Below the pieces are notes generated by a model. It made no database searches. It had not been told where the DNA came from and saw only the letters and a program-made list of their open reading frames with translations. Below, one piece after another: positions 16,561 through 24,275 of a DNA stretch of 43,900 bases (the stretch's first letter is position 1; every line of letters starts with the position of its first letter). This DNA is from an uncultured Caryophanales bacterium. Lineage in GTDB: Bacteria > Bacillota_I > Bacilli_A > RF39 > UBA660. The translations under genes were made by a program, and so were the position numbers. Where the stretch lies: positions 1 through 43,900 of the forward strand of contig CAMOGG010000008.1 of the NCBI GenBank assembly GCA_946614095.1. The letters are read 5' to 3'.

Positions 16561-16580
16561 AAGACGTTAAGTCTTTTTTC
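16559..16580 (+). terminator. intrinsic terminator of the 12181-16560 operon
   Basis: AAAGAC / GTCTTT stem with a short GTTAA loop and a T-run directly after the SPFH stop codon. Confidence 0.75.
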
Positions 16581-16628
16581 ATTGCAAGAAACATAATGAT
16601 TTGTGCTATACTTATAATAGGTGATACC

Positions 16629-17531
16629 ATGAATGAGAATATAATTTTAGAAAGAGAAAAACCATATATTGATAAAATCTGTAATGAATATCAATATGAT
16701 AGTAATATCAAACACTTATTATATTTAATGATACCGGCATTTATTATAAAATATGGTACAAGTAAAGAAAAATTAGTATTAAATACATTTCGTGAAATAA
16801 AAATAATAAGTAGTAATAAAAAAAGTAAAATGGTAAGAGCATACTTCTCTAGTGTACCAAAAAAACAAGGAGCAGATTATATTACTAGAAAGTATATGGT
16901 TATCTATAATTATCAACAAATAGGTTTAATTGATTTATTAGATAACTTAGTACATGAATTTAATCATGCAATTAATTCCTATATTAGTGAGATTAAAGTA
17001 ACAAGTAGTTATGTTTATCTAAGAACAGGTCTAACTTACAAAGTATATCATAAAGATACATTAGACTTTATAAAAAAAGATAATTCTTATATATTAGAAG
17101 AAATTATTAATACAAAACAAACATCAGATATTATTAATATTATGAAAAATTTTCATCCTACGGATTCTTCCTTACAAAATACAATATATGCAATTAACGC
17201 AGAGACAAATCATCAATATAGTTCAGACTCTTATTACCTACAAAGCTATATTTGTAAAGAAATATTAAATAATAGAACCTTTATTTCTACCTTAGAGAAT
17301 TTAAGAATTAATGGAGAGATATATGATATTAAAAACTGGTTTGATAATATTATGGGAAAAAAAGGAAAATATAATGAATTAGTTGATAAATTAAAAGAAG
17401 TATATGATTTAGAAGTAGAATATGTTTCAAAGAAAATATTTAAGTCTATTACTAGAAATAAAATAAGAGATACTTCAAGAGAAATCATGCGCCTGATAGA
17501 ACAATTTAATCAAAATGTTAATTTTCGATAA
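16629..17531 (+). CDS. putative HExxH-motif protein, unknown
   Basis: The 300-residue predicted cytosolic protein has no signal peptide and no family I recognise. Its most informative motif is HEFNH at residues 109-113, the HExxH zinc-binding and catalytic signature of gluzincin-type metallopeptidases, within LVHEFNHAINSYI. A downstream EEIIN (about 157-161) is a candidate third ligand. The rest is rich in Asn, Lys and Ile. ATG 16629 is chosen because GGTGAT lies five bases upstream; the longer frame lacks a ribosome-binding site. The gene stands between the SPFH operon and the ClpX-like gene, each separated by a terminator-like element. Proteolytic activity is inferred from the motif alone. 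Confidence 0.7.
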   Translation: MNENIILEREKPYIDKICNEYQYDSNIKHLLYLMIPAFIIKYGTSKEKLVLNTFREIKIISSNKKSKMVRAYFSSVPKKQGADYITRKYMVIYNYQQIGLIDLLDNLVHEFNHAINSYISEIKVTSSYVYLRTGLTYKVYHKDTLDFIKKDNSYILEEIINTKQTSDIINIMKNFHPTDSSLQNTIYAINAETNHQYSSDSYYLQSYICKEILNNRTFISTLENLRINGEIYDIKNWFDNIMGKKGKYNELVDKLKEVYDLEVEYVSKKIFKSITRNKIRDTSREIMRLIEQFNQNVNFR

Positions 17532-17577
17532 AGAAGAAATTCTATCAAAAGGTAGTTGACGGAATCTCTTTTTTTTT
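17532..17577 (+). terminator. imperfect terminator overlapping a promoter
   Basis: An interrupted stem between AGAAGAAATTC and GAATCTCT is followed by a T-run of about ten. The stem has bulges, so the call is moderate. The region also contains the next gene's -35 box. Confidence 0.4.
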
Positions 17578-17584
17578 ATATATT
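17556..17584 (+). promoter_or_regulatory. promoter of ClpX-like gene
   Basis: TTGACG (17556-17561) lies 17 bases from TATATT (17579-17584). The -35 falls inside the 3' arm of the upstream terminator-like structure. Confidence 0.5.
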
Positions 17585-17608
17585 ATACCCTATAGGGGGA
17601 AAAGAAAT

Positions 17609-19276
17609 ATGAGCAATAAATATGTCGCAACAATTATGGATCGCCATTACATTGGAGAAAATGCCTTTGTATTTAATTGTAATCATGCTGTAATAGGGGA
17701 CTTTGATGAAGAAACAGGAATATTCAAAGATCGTAATGGAAATGAATATGCACCAATGACAAGCCCAAAATTAATGGAAAGTGAAATACCATATGCTTTT
17801 TCAAATATTATTCGTCTAGACGATATCCAAGAAGAAATAGGTGGAGGATTATCTCTTACAGATTCCATTAGTGAATATGAATATGAATGTAGGAAAAGAA
17901 TATTTTTTGTAAGAAAGACAAAAGAAGATAATATTTTCTGTATTCATTTTAATATGGATGAAATTGAAGGACAAGTAAAAGCAGCACAAGTAGATGAAGA
18001 AGAGGAAATGGACGATGAAGATGGAATTGATCCAGCTTTAAAACAACTAATTATAGATGTTATTAATGGAAAGTATTCAATAAATGAATTAAAACAGATA
18101 AGAGACCAATTGAAAGATAGTTATGATGATTTTGAATGGGCCATTGATACAGTTGAATTACAAATAGAAGCATCAGAAAATGGAACATCATTAATTGATT
18201 TACCACCAGATCCAGAAGGCTTAGAAGAATATGAAGAAAAAAGTAGTACCAAAGATAGAACTTCTGAAATTTTTGATGAAATCTTTCAAGAAGAAAGAAT
18301 TGATATAGAAAAGTTATTTCACCAAGTAACTCAAACCTTAATTGCTCAAGATGAACCAGCAAGACGAGTAATTGCAGAAATTGCTAGAAAAGAATTAGAT
18401 GAAAGAAAGAAAAAAGAAGGAATTCTTTTAACGGGATCAACAGGTGTTGGTAAAACAGAATTAATGAGATTAATTGCCAAGTATTTAAATAAACCATTCT
18501 TTAAAGTAGATTCTACTCAATTAACAACCCCAGGATATACCGGAAAAGACATAGAAGAAGTATTATGGGATTTATATATAGCTTGTGGTAGAGATAAAAG
18601 CAAAGTAGAAAATGCTATTATTTTCTTTGACGAAATCGATAAAAAAGGTTCTAGTAGAAAAGATGATCATAGTGGACAAGGAGTATTAAATCTACTATTA
18701 CCGTTTATTGAAGGAGCAACTTATGATGCATGTGAAGATATGAGAAATGCCAAAGAAAAAGTAAAAATAGATACCAGTAACATGATTGTCATTTTAGGAG
18801 GAGCATACACTGATGTTTATAAAAATTTAATAGAAAAAAATATCGGTTTTAATAACCAAGTATCATCAAAACCAATTTATAGACAAGCTACAACCAAAGA
18901 CTTTATCGAAAAAGGAATGATGACCGATGAATTCATGGGAAGAGTAACCGTTATTAAATTAAATGATTTAGATGTAGATGCTATTAAAAGAGTAATGTTA
19001 GAATCAGATGAATCAGCTATGAAAGTACAGGAAGCAATCTTTAAAAAATTAGGAGTAAAACTAACCTTTACTGATTCTTATACAACAGAGATTGCAAAGA
19101 ATGCTTATGAAAAAAATACAGGAGCAAGAGGCTTAAATGGAATTATTGATGAAACTACATGGAAAGCTTTTGATGAAGTATATACCCATCACGGAGCTTA
19201 CGAGGAAGTAATTTTAGATGATGAAACAGTGAAAGATCCAAGTAGTTTTCAATTAGTTAAAAAGAAAGGACATTAA
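17609..19276 (+). CDS. ClpX-like AAA+ unfoldase with atypical N-terminal domain
   Basis: The 555-residue ATPase's last 320 residues follow ClpX: Walker A GSTGVGKT (276-283), pore-loop-like PGYTGKD, Walker B IIFFDEID with D341-E342, and sensor-2 GARGL with R507. An IGF tripeptide at 412-414 sits where ClpX carries the IGF loop that docks on ClpP. The ClpX zinc-binding domain is absent. Residues 1-220 instead form a different domain (RDRNGNEYAPMTSPK-like segments, an acidic EEEEMDDED stretch near 133) not recognised here. ClpX-type proteins unfold substrates for ClpP or act as remodelling factors. The N-terminal swap suggests a different substrate or adaptor set. It is monocistronic with its own promoter, and is not the housekeeping clpX. 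Confidence 0.85.
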   Translation: MSNKYVATIMDRHYIGENAFVFNCNHAVIGDFDEETGIFKDRNGNEYAPMTSPKLMESEIPYAFSNIIRLDDIQEEIGGGLSLTDSISEYEYECRKRIFFVRKTKEDNIFCIHFNMDEIEGQVKAAQVDEEEEMDDEDGIDPALKQLIIDVINGKYSINELKQIRDQLKDSYDDFEWAIDTVELQIEASENGTSLIDLPPDPEGLEEYEEKSSTKDRTSEIFDEIFQEERIDIEKLFHQVTQTLIAQDEPARRVIAEIARKELDERKKKEGILLTGSTGVGKTELMRLIAKYLNKPFFKVDSTQLTTPGYTGKDIEEVLWDLYIACGRDKSKVENAIIFFDEIDKKGSSRKDDHSGQGVLNLLLPFIEGATYDACEDMRNAKEKVKIDTSNMIVILGGAYTDVYKNLIEKNIGFNNQVSSKPIYRQATTKDFIEKGMMTDEFMGRVTVIKLNDLDVDAIKRVMLESDESAMKVQEAIFKKLGVKLTFTDSYTTEIAKNAYEKNTGARGLNGIIDETTWKAFDEVYTHHGAYEEVILDDETVKDPSSFQLVKKKGH

Positions 19277-19290
19277 TGTGAATGTCCTTT
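19265..19290. terminator. bidirectional terminator overlapping two stop codons
   Basis: AAAGGACAT (19265-19273) and ATGTCCTTT (19282-19290) form a 9-bp stem with an eight-base loop. A-runs and T-runs on both sides allow termination in both directions. The stop codons of both convergent genes lie in the loop and stem. Confidence 0.75.
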
Positions 19291-19701
19291 TTGATGCTCT
19301 TGCGCCATTGTTTTTTTAAGTTCTTTAAAGTCTTTTTTAGATATTTCCATGAAAGGATGAGCTTCTTCTGAATTAAAATAGACACAAGAAGAAATAGATG
19401 CAATCAAATGAAGTAAATTCTGTTGTTCTTCAGAAGAATATTTTGGATTAGTAAGATAATCAAGAATCAATTCTTCTTTTTTTCCTACAATATGATTCAT
19501 ATAGTCAATTGCTTCTTCTTCAGTAGGAAGTAACATATCATATTCCATATTAATAAGATTACCAAAAGATGGATAATACAATGAACTTTCTCGAATAATT
19601 TCTTTTTTTACCATAGGAACTACATGTTCTTTTTCTAAATGAACACCTTCTGCATAAAGTTTACGAACCATTCCCTCATAGATCATTATTTTTCTAAGCA
19701 T
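19273..19701 (-). CDS. small acidic cytosolic protein, unknown
   Basis: The protein has 142 residues, no signal or TM segment, and ends in a His-containing tail (QEHQKGHSH). It is mostly helical by composition, with EEEAIDYMNHIVGKKEELI and SEEQQNLLHLIASISSCVYF. It has no family that I recognise. Start 19701 was chosen because AGGAGG lies seven bases upstream of this ATG; the longer frame lacks such a site and would run into the tRNA promoter. Its stop overlaps the ClpX-like stop in a convergent arrangement. Confidence 0.7.
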   Translation of the reverse strand: MLRKIMIYEGMVRKLYAEGVHLEKEHVVPMVKKEIIRESSLYYPSFGNLINMEYDMLLPTEEEAIDYMNHIVGKKEELILDYLTNPKYSSEEQQNLLHLIASISSCVYFNSEEAHPFMEISKKDFKELKKTMAQEHQKGHSH

Positions 19702-19770
19702 AATCATTCCTCCTGTTTTTTTTATTATAGGAAAAAAATAAGAATTCGTAAAGATTTTATGAAAAAAATA

Positions 19771-19799
19771 TTGCATTTTAAAATGAATTTTGATATTAT
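19771..19799 (+). promoter_or_regulatory. promoter of tRNA-Met
   Basis: TTGCAT (19771-19776), 17 bases, then TATTAT (19794-19799). The tRNA 5' end lies 20 bases downstream. Confidence 0.6.
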
Positions 19800-19818
19800 T
19801 AATATGCAACTTGGACAT

Positions 19819-19895
19819 GGCGAAGTAGCTCAGCTGGCTAGAGCGTTCGGTTCATACCCGAAAGGTCGGGGGTTCGATCCCCTCCTTCGCTACCA
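19819..19895 (+). tRNA. tRNA-Met (CAT), elongator type
   Basis: A complete cloverleaf of 77 bases with encoded CCA. The acceptor GGCGAAG pairs with CTTCGCT, the D-arm is GCTCAGCTGGCTAGAGC, the anticodon stem is TTCGG/CCGAA with CAT in the loop, and the T-arm is GGGGGTTCGATCCCCTC. The overall sequence follows the elongator tRNA-Met of Bacillus; it lacks the initiator's unpaired first base pair. A lysidine-modified tRNA-Ile with CAT is less likely. Confidence 0.95.
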
Positions 19896-19904
19896 TTTGT
19901 AATT

Positions 19905-19934
19905 TACTCTGATTTTAATCAGAGTTTTTTTATT
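19905..19934 (+). terminator. terminator of tRNA-Met
   Basis: ACTCTGATT and AATCAGAGT form a 9-bp stem with a very short loop, then a run of T. Confidence 0.8.
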
Positions 19935-19985
19935 AAACTATATTCATTTTCTTTACACTTATCATATGTATTTTCCTAAAAGAAC

Positions 19986-20014
19986 TTGATTATATAAAAT
20001 ACAGCTTATATAAT
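19986..20014 (+). promoter_or_regulatory. promoter of secreted NPETG protein gene
   Basis: TTGATT (19986-19991) and a perfect TATAAT (20009-20014) are 17 bases apart, about 37 bases before the start codon. Confidence 0.55.
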
Positions 20015-20050
20015 TAAATAGAAATATAAATAGAATCGGAAGTGTAAAGT

Positions 20051-21154
20051 ATGAAGAAAATTTTATTGTCAATTTTATTATTGATATTCTTTGTACCATT
20101 TATAGTAAATGCAGAAACATGTGATACAAGTAAAATATCAATAAGCTCAATTAAGATCGAAGAAAGCTCTGATAATGTTACGGAAATTGATGAAGCAACC
20201 GCAAGTGGTAAAAATATTAATTTAAATTTGGCTATGTCAGAAGTGGGAGATAGTATTAACTATAAAGTAGTGATAAAAAATGATTCTAATGAAGACTATG
20301 AATTAAATAAAAATAGTTTAAATATTAGTTCAGATTACATTGATTATGTACTTGAGTCAGAAGATCATTCTAACATAATAAAAGCAAATTCTAGTAAAGT
20401 AGTATATCTAAAAGTGAACTACGCAAATGAAGTTCCAGAAGAAAAATTTGAATCAGGAACATTTAACGATAATATAGTAATGACATTAAACTTGTCAAGT
20501 GAAGATTTGACAAATGAGTTCAAAATATTAGATAATCCAGAAACAGGAACTCAAGTACAAATATTATTCATAGTATTGATAATAAGTACAGTATTAATGG
20601 TAATCAGTAAGAAAAAAAAGGGGATAAAACTAATAATAGTAATTTCTTCTGCAGTAATTATTCCAATAAGTGTACAAGCATTATGCAAATATAAAATTAG
20701 TATTGAATCTAATGTATCAATTACAAATGCAAACACATTTTCTGGTGTGATTTATCGATCATCATATACCACTAAATATAATGGAGATACGATTAATCCC
20801 GACTATATACATTGTAATAACAATAATTGTTACTACATGGATGAAAATGAATATAATAGTAAAACATTTAGTATTAAACATGAGGTTCGTAATAATGTGA
20901 TTATAAACTCATATGCTTGTGAAAATAAGGTGTGTATAAAAGGTGGGCAGGATGCAAATTTTGAAGAAAATACCCAATTGTTTTTATCAATGTATAATGG
21001 TAGTAATATTACAGATGATAGAATCTACAATAGTGGAAATAAAAATTATATTGAAAAAAATGGTACAGTTAGGCTTGGTTCATATTGTGGATCGTGTATA
21101 GTGCAAGCAGACAATTCATCATATTGTACCAATTTAAATACAACAGTTTGCTAA
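20051..21154 (+). CDS. secreted two-domain surface protein with internal NPETG-TM-Lys segment
   Basis: The 367-residue protein has a signal peptide (MKKILLSILLLIFFVPFIVNA, cleaved about residue 21; shown only to locate it). A beta-rich domain of about 135 residues resembles an extracellular Ig-like or DUF-type sandwich. NPETG at residues 162-166 is followed by a TM helix and KKKK at about 189-192, which has the order of an LPxTG-type sortase signal. The protein does not end there. A second hydrophobic helix (about 194-211) and a Cys-rich domain follow, with CNNNNC, CENKVC and CGSC-type pairs. The function is unknown. The start is ATG with GGAAG upstream. A terminator follows. Confidence 0.75.
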   Translation: MKKILLSILLLIFFVPFIVNAETCDTSKISISSIKIEESSDNVTEIDEATASGKNINLNLAMSEVGDSINYKVVIKNDSNEDYELNKNSLNISSDYIDYVLESEDHSNIIKANSSKVVYLKVNYANEVPEEKFESGTFNDNIVMTLNLSSEDLTNEFKILDNPETGTQVQILFIVLIISTVLMVISKKKKGIKLIIVISSAVIIPISVQALCKYKISIESNVSITNANTFSGVIYRSSYTTKYNGDTINPDYIHCNNNNCYYMDENEYNSKTFSIKHEVRNNVIINSYACENKVCIKGGQDANFEENTQLFLSMYNGSNITDDRIYNSGNKNYIEKNGTVRLGSYCGSCIVQADNSSYCTNLNTTVC

Positions 21155-21180
21155 AATATTTTTGTAAGAAAGGAAATATT

Positions 21181-21206
21181 AAGAGAATTTTATTTCTCTT
21201 TTTTTG
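21181..21206 (+). terminator. intrinsic terminator
   Basis: AAGAGAA (21181-21187) and TTCTCTT (21194-21200) with a six-base loop, then T residues. Confidence 0.7.
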
Positions 21207-21231
21207 AAATAATAATGTATGAAATGAAAAA

Positions 21232-21248
21232 TGCTACGAATAGTAGCA
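21232..21248. promoter_or_regulatory. inverted repeat upstream of XRE regulator
   Basis: TGCTAC-gaata-GTAGCA is a perfect 6-bp palindrome with a five-base centre, 14 bases upstream of the -35 box of the regulator gene. It has the size of an operator and might be an autoregulatory site. Alternatively it is a minor hairpin. Confidence 0.3.
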
Positions 21249-21261
21249 AAAAAATAATAAA

Positions 21262-21289
21262 TTGCAAATAATAATTGCTTGATTATAAA
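21262..21289 (+). promoter_or_regulatory. promoter of XRE regulator
   Basis: TTGCAA (21262-21267) and TATAAA (21284-21289) are separated by 16 bases, about 40 bases before the start codon. Confidence 0.45.
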
Positions 21290-21328
21290 GAAAAAAAAGA
21301 ATAAAGTGTATTCAAGGAGAGTGATTAG

Positions 21329-22159
21329 ATGTTATTTAGTGAAAAACTAAAACTATTTAGAACTACTAGGAATTTAACTCAAGAGGAATTAGCAGAGAAA
21401 TTAAATGTATCAAGACAAGCTATAACAAAATGGGAAAGCGGAGATGGAATACCTGATATTGAAAATTTAAAACAACTTAGTATATTATTTGATGTAACAA
21501 TTGATGAATTAGTAAAAGAAGATAAAATAATCAAAATAAAAGGAAAATATTTTTATAAAGAAGAACTAGAAATAGATCATACAAAGCATTTTGATATAAA
21601 AATCAATAACATTTCTGAAATGAATATTAAACCAAATATGGATGAAAAAGTAAAAATAGAATTATATTCCGATGAAGAAGAAAGATTATCAGAAAAATAT
21701 AAAATAAAATTTGATAATTTGTATGATAGATTAGATATAGATATCAAAGGAAAAAGTGATTTTCAAGATATTGTTATGAATTTGTATATACCAGAAAAAT
21801 ATATTAATGAACTTGAACTAAATTCAAAAATGAAAATACTAAATATATATGATCTTGAGTTTCATAAACTAGAATATGATGGAAAGTTAAAGTATGCAAA
21901 TATTAAAAATTCTAAAGGAAAAATTGTTTTAAATACTACAAAATGTGATGTTGAAGTGAATTATGATAAATTAGATGGATCATTAGAAGTAAATATTATG
22001 AATTCAACAGCAAGAGTAGAATTACCAAAAGATTCTAAATATAAAACAGTACTAAAAGGATTAAAAAATAAGTTTATTGATTCAAATAGTGAAGAAGATT
22101 CAGATAATATAATAGAATTAAATGGAGCGAATAGTAAACTAATAATAATTGAAAAATAA
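21329..22159 (+). CDS. XRE-family regulator with C-terminal beta-rich domain
   Basis: The 276-residue protein's first ~62 residues are a Cro/CI-type helix-turn-helix (KLKLFRTTRNLTQEELAEKL, VSRQAITKWESG, LSILFDVTIDELV). The remaining ~200 residues form a repetitive beta-strand pattern similar to DUF4097-type parallel beta repeats, in which short strands alternate (LDIDIKGKS, LELNSKMKILNIYD, VNIMNSTARVELP). It is cytosolic with no TM. It lies upstream of the flavodoxin cluster, in the same direction but with a terminator in between, so control of that cluster is possible but unproven. The good ribosome-binding site AAGGAG supports this start. Confidence 0.85.
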   Translation: MLFSEKLKLFRTTRNLTQEELAEKLNVSRQAITKWESGDGIPDIENLKQLSILFDVTIDELVKEDKIIKIKGKYFYKEELEIDHTKHFDIKINNISEMNIKPNMDEKVKIELYSDEEERLSEKYKIKFDNLYDRLDIDIKGKSDFQDIVMNLYIPEKYINELELNSKMKILNIYDLEFHKLEYDGKLKYANIKNSKGKIVLNTTKCDVEVNYDKLDGSLEVNIMNSTARVELPKDSKYKTVLKGLKNKFIDSNSEEDSDNIIELNGANSKLIIIEK

Positions 22160-22180
22160 ATATAAGATATCGAAACGATT

Positions 22181-22206
22181 AGATGAGAACATTTCTCATC
22201 TTTTTA
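22181..22206 (+). terminator. intrinsic terminator of XRE gene
   Basis: AGATGAGAA and TTCTCATCT form a 9-bp stem with a short CAT loop, then TTTTT. Confidence 0.8.
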
Positions 22207-22210
22207 GTAA

Positions 22211-22239
22211 TTCGAAAGAATAGAGAAATGTGATACAAT
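22211..22239 (+). promoter_or_regulatory. promoter of flavodoxin cluster
   Basis: TTCGAA (22211-22216), 17 bases, TACAAT (22234-22239). The leader would be about 18 bases. Confidence 0.5.
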
Positions 22240-22262
22240 AGAAATAGATTAGGAGGAATATC

Positions 22263-22727
22263 ATGAATAATATATTAGTTAGTTATTTTTCAGCAAGTGG
22301 AACAACAAAAAAAGTTGCAGAAAAAGTAGCAACTGCAGTAAATGGTGATTTATTTGAGATTGAGCCAAAAGAAAAATATACAGAAGAAGACTTAGACTGG
22401 ACCAATAAAGAAAGCAGATCATCCATTGAAATGAATGAAAATAGAAAACCAGAAATAGTGAATAAGGTTTCGAATTTAGAAAATTATGAAAAAATTGTTT
22501 TAGCATTTCCAATTTGGTGGTATAAAGAACCAACAATCATTGATCAATTTCTAGAAGAAAATGATATGAATGGTAAAAAGATATATGTATTTGTAACAAG
22601 TGGATCATCATCAATAGACTCTACTTATAAGAGTTTACAAAATACTTTTCCAAACTTAGAATTTATAAGTGGAAAAAGATTTACTGGAGCAGAATCAGAA
22701 GAAGATTATAAAGATTGGATTGCATAG
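22263..22727 (+). CDS. flavodoxin family protein
   Basis: The 154-residue cytosolic FMN protein has the phosphate-binding loop SYFSASGTTKKVAE at residues 5-18 and the 50s-loop APIWW-like motif FPIWWYKEPTII. It also has a C-terminal TSGSSSIDSTYKSL loop. This is the long-chain-less 'flavodoxin_4' style protein, close to the lipoprotein flavodoxin encoded immediately downstream. It should act as an electron carrier or oxidoreductase with bound FMN; the redox partner is unknown. AGGAGG precedes the ATG. Six bases separate it from the next gene, so they form one operon. Confidence 0.9.
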   Translation: MNNILVSYFSASGTTKKVAEKVATAVNGDLFEIEPKEKYTEEDLDWTNKESRSSIEMNENRKPEIVNKVSNLENYEKIVLAFPIWWYKEPTIIDQFLEENDMNGKKIYVFVTSGSSSIDSTYKSLQNTFPNLEFISGKRFTGAESEEDYKDWIA

Positions 22728-22733
22728 GAAAAA

Positions 22734-23339
22734 TTGAAAAATAAAATAATATTAAGTGTATTAATATTATTAACATTATTGATTATAACTGGATGTAATA
22801 ATAAAACTCAAAATACAAACAGTAATAATTCTGATTCTAGTACTTCATCAAGTGAAATGAAAAAAAGTAGTAATTCAATTGTCTTATATTTTTCTGCTAC
22901 AGGAACAACTAAATCTATAGCACAAAGAATTGCTAAACAATTAAATAGTGATATAATTGAAATCATACCAAAAGAAAAATATAAAAGTGAAGATTTAAAT
23001 TATAATGACGATTGTAGAGCAAATAGAGAACAAAACGACTCCAAAGCAAGACCAGAAATAGAAAACGCAATTGATATTACGAAATACGATACTATTTATT
23101 TAGGATATCCAATTTGGTGGGGAACAAATCCTAAAATTATATTAACATTGTTAGATACATATGATTTTACTGAAAAGACGATTATTCCATTTTGTACATC
23201 TGGAAGTACTGAAATAACAAATAGTGTAAATGAATTAAGAAAGTATAATTCGAATCTAACAATAAAAGATGGAAGAAGATTTTCATCAAGTGATAGTGAT
23301 GAAGTTATAAAAGAATTCATAGATAATAACGAATCATGA
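22734..23339 (+). CDS. flavodoxin-domain lipoprotein
   Basis: The 201-residue protein has a lipoprotein signal peptide ending LLIITGC, with lipid-carrying Cys21. A Ser/Asn-rich linker (about 22-50) leads to a flavodoxin domain with YFSATGTTKSIA, YLGYPIWWGTNP and CTSGSTEITNSV. It is therefore an FMN protein tethered to the outer face of the membrane. It resembles the cytosolic flavodoxin just upstream, suggesting a duplication with added signal peptide. The start is TTG with AGGA four bases upstream, a weak site that suggests coupling to the upstream gene. A terminator follows. Confidence 0.88.
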   Translation: MKNKIILSVLILLTLLIITGCNNKTQNTNSNNSDSSTSSSEMKKSSNSIVLYFSATGTTKSIAQRIAKQLNSDIIEIIPKEKYKSEDLNYNDDCRANREQNDSKARPEIENAIDITKYDTIYLGYPIWWGTNPKIILTLLDTYDFTEKTIIPFCTSGSTEITNSVNELRKYNSNLTIKDGRRFSSSDSDEVIKEFIDNNES

Positions 23340-23347
23340 AAATCAAC

Positions 23348-23373
23348 AGAAGATGAAAAATCTTCTTTTTTTA
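23348..23373 (+). terminator. intrinsic terminator, followed at once by a promoter -10
   Basis: AGAAGAT and ATCTTCT form a 7-bp stem, then a run of eight T. TGATAAAAT (23374-23382), a possible extended -10, begins right after it. Confidence 0.7.
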
Positions 23374-23401
23374 TGATAAAATAATATAGGAGAGTGATAA
23401 C

Positions 23402-23728
23402 ATGAATTTTACTATTAATATCTATTATAAAGGTCAGAATGGTTCAGCAAAAAAATTTGCAAATGAAATGATTTCTTCAGGTATTGTAGAAGAAATAAGG
23501 AACAAAGAAGGAAATCTAAGATATGAATATTTTGAATCTTTAGAGGATAAAGAAACCATTCTACTAATTGATAGTTGGAAAAATCAAGAGTCACTAGATA
23601 ACCATCATCAATCAGAAACAATGAATAAAATAATGGATTTAAGAAACAAATATGATTTACATATGAAAGTAGAAAAATATGTTTTAGAAGAAAACAATAG
23701 TCAAGATGAAAAGTATATAAGAAAGTAG
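23402..23728 (+). CDS. ABM-domain (putative quinol monooxygenase-like) protein
   Basis: The 108-residue cytosolic protein has the antibiotic-biosynthesis-monooxygenase (YgiN-like) ferredoxin-fold pattern: an early beta strand, then GNLRYEYFESLEDKETILLIDSWKNQESLDNHHQS. The last segment matches the typical 'y.s.edp....l.e.W.sqeal..H..s' core. These proteins act as cofactor-free monooxygenases or small ligand-binding proteins. The genes on either side are flavoproteins, and quinone turnover is a common theme of YgiN-type proteins and their flavoprotein neighbours (MdaB-like reductases). The next gene follows by seven bases. Confidence 0.8.
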   Translation: MNFTINIYYKGQNGSAKKFANEMISSGIVEEIRNKEGNLRYEYFESLEDKETILLIDSWKNQESLDNHHQSETMNKIMDLRNKYDLHMKVEKYVLEENNSQDEKYIRK

Positions 23729-23735
23729 GTAAAAA

Positions 23736-24266
23736 ATGAAAAATATATTAATCGTATCTGGTCATACGAATTTAAATAATTCTGTTGCTAATAAAAAAAT
23801 ATTAGAAGAATTAAGAAAAAGACTGCCAAATGCAGAAATAGATTATTTAGATAAACTATATCCAGACTATAGAATAAGTGTAGAGAAAGAACAAGAAAAA
23901 CTATTAAAAGCAGAAATAATAGTTTTTCAATACCCAGTATTTTGGTATTCAATGCCATCATTATTGGAAAAATGGATGGAAGAAGTATTCCAACATGGCT
24001 TTTCTCATGGAAGTACAGGAGACAAGCTAAAGAATAAAAAAATAATAGTTTCTCTTACTACTGGAGCTCCAAAAGAAGCCTATAATAATATAGATGACTT
24101 TTTAAATCCAATAAAAGCAAGTGCTAAATTATGTCAAATGGAATATATAGGTAGTGTAGTTACTTATGGAGTATCTTATCAAATAAGAAATGATAAAGGA
24201 AAAGAAATAGAAGAAAAAGCAATAAATCATGCTGATAGATTAATAGAAATGATAAATAATGTATAA
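23736..24266 (+). CDS. NAD(P)H-dependent flavin oxidoreductase (MdaB/KefF-like quinone reductase family)
   Basis: The 176-residue protein has a flavodoxin-like fold: ILIVSGHTNLNNSVANKKI at the start, VFQYPVFWYSMPSLLEKWMEEVF in the middle, and SLTTGAPKEAY around the FMN/NAD(P)H site. The FQYPVFWYSMP motif is diagnostic of NAD(P)H quinone reductase and KefF-type proteins. It should reduce quinones or similar acceptors using FMN or FAD. It lies between an ABM protein and an FMN reductase, all with gaps under ten bases, in one operon. Confidence 0.9.
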   Translation: MKNILIVSGHTNLNNSVANKKILEELRKRLPNAEIDYLDKLYPDYRISVEKEQEKLLKAEIIVFQYPVFWYSMPSLLEKWMEEVFQHGFSHGSTGDKLKNKKIIVSLTTGAPKEAYNNIDDFLNPIKASAKLCQMEYIGSVVTYGVSYQIRNDKGKEIEEKAINHADRLIEMINNV

Positions 24267-24275
24267 GGAGTAAAT

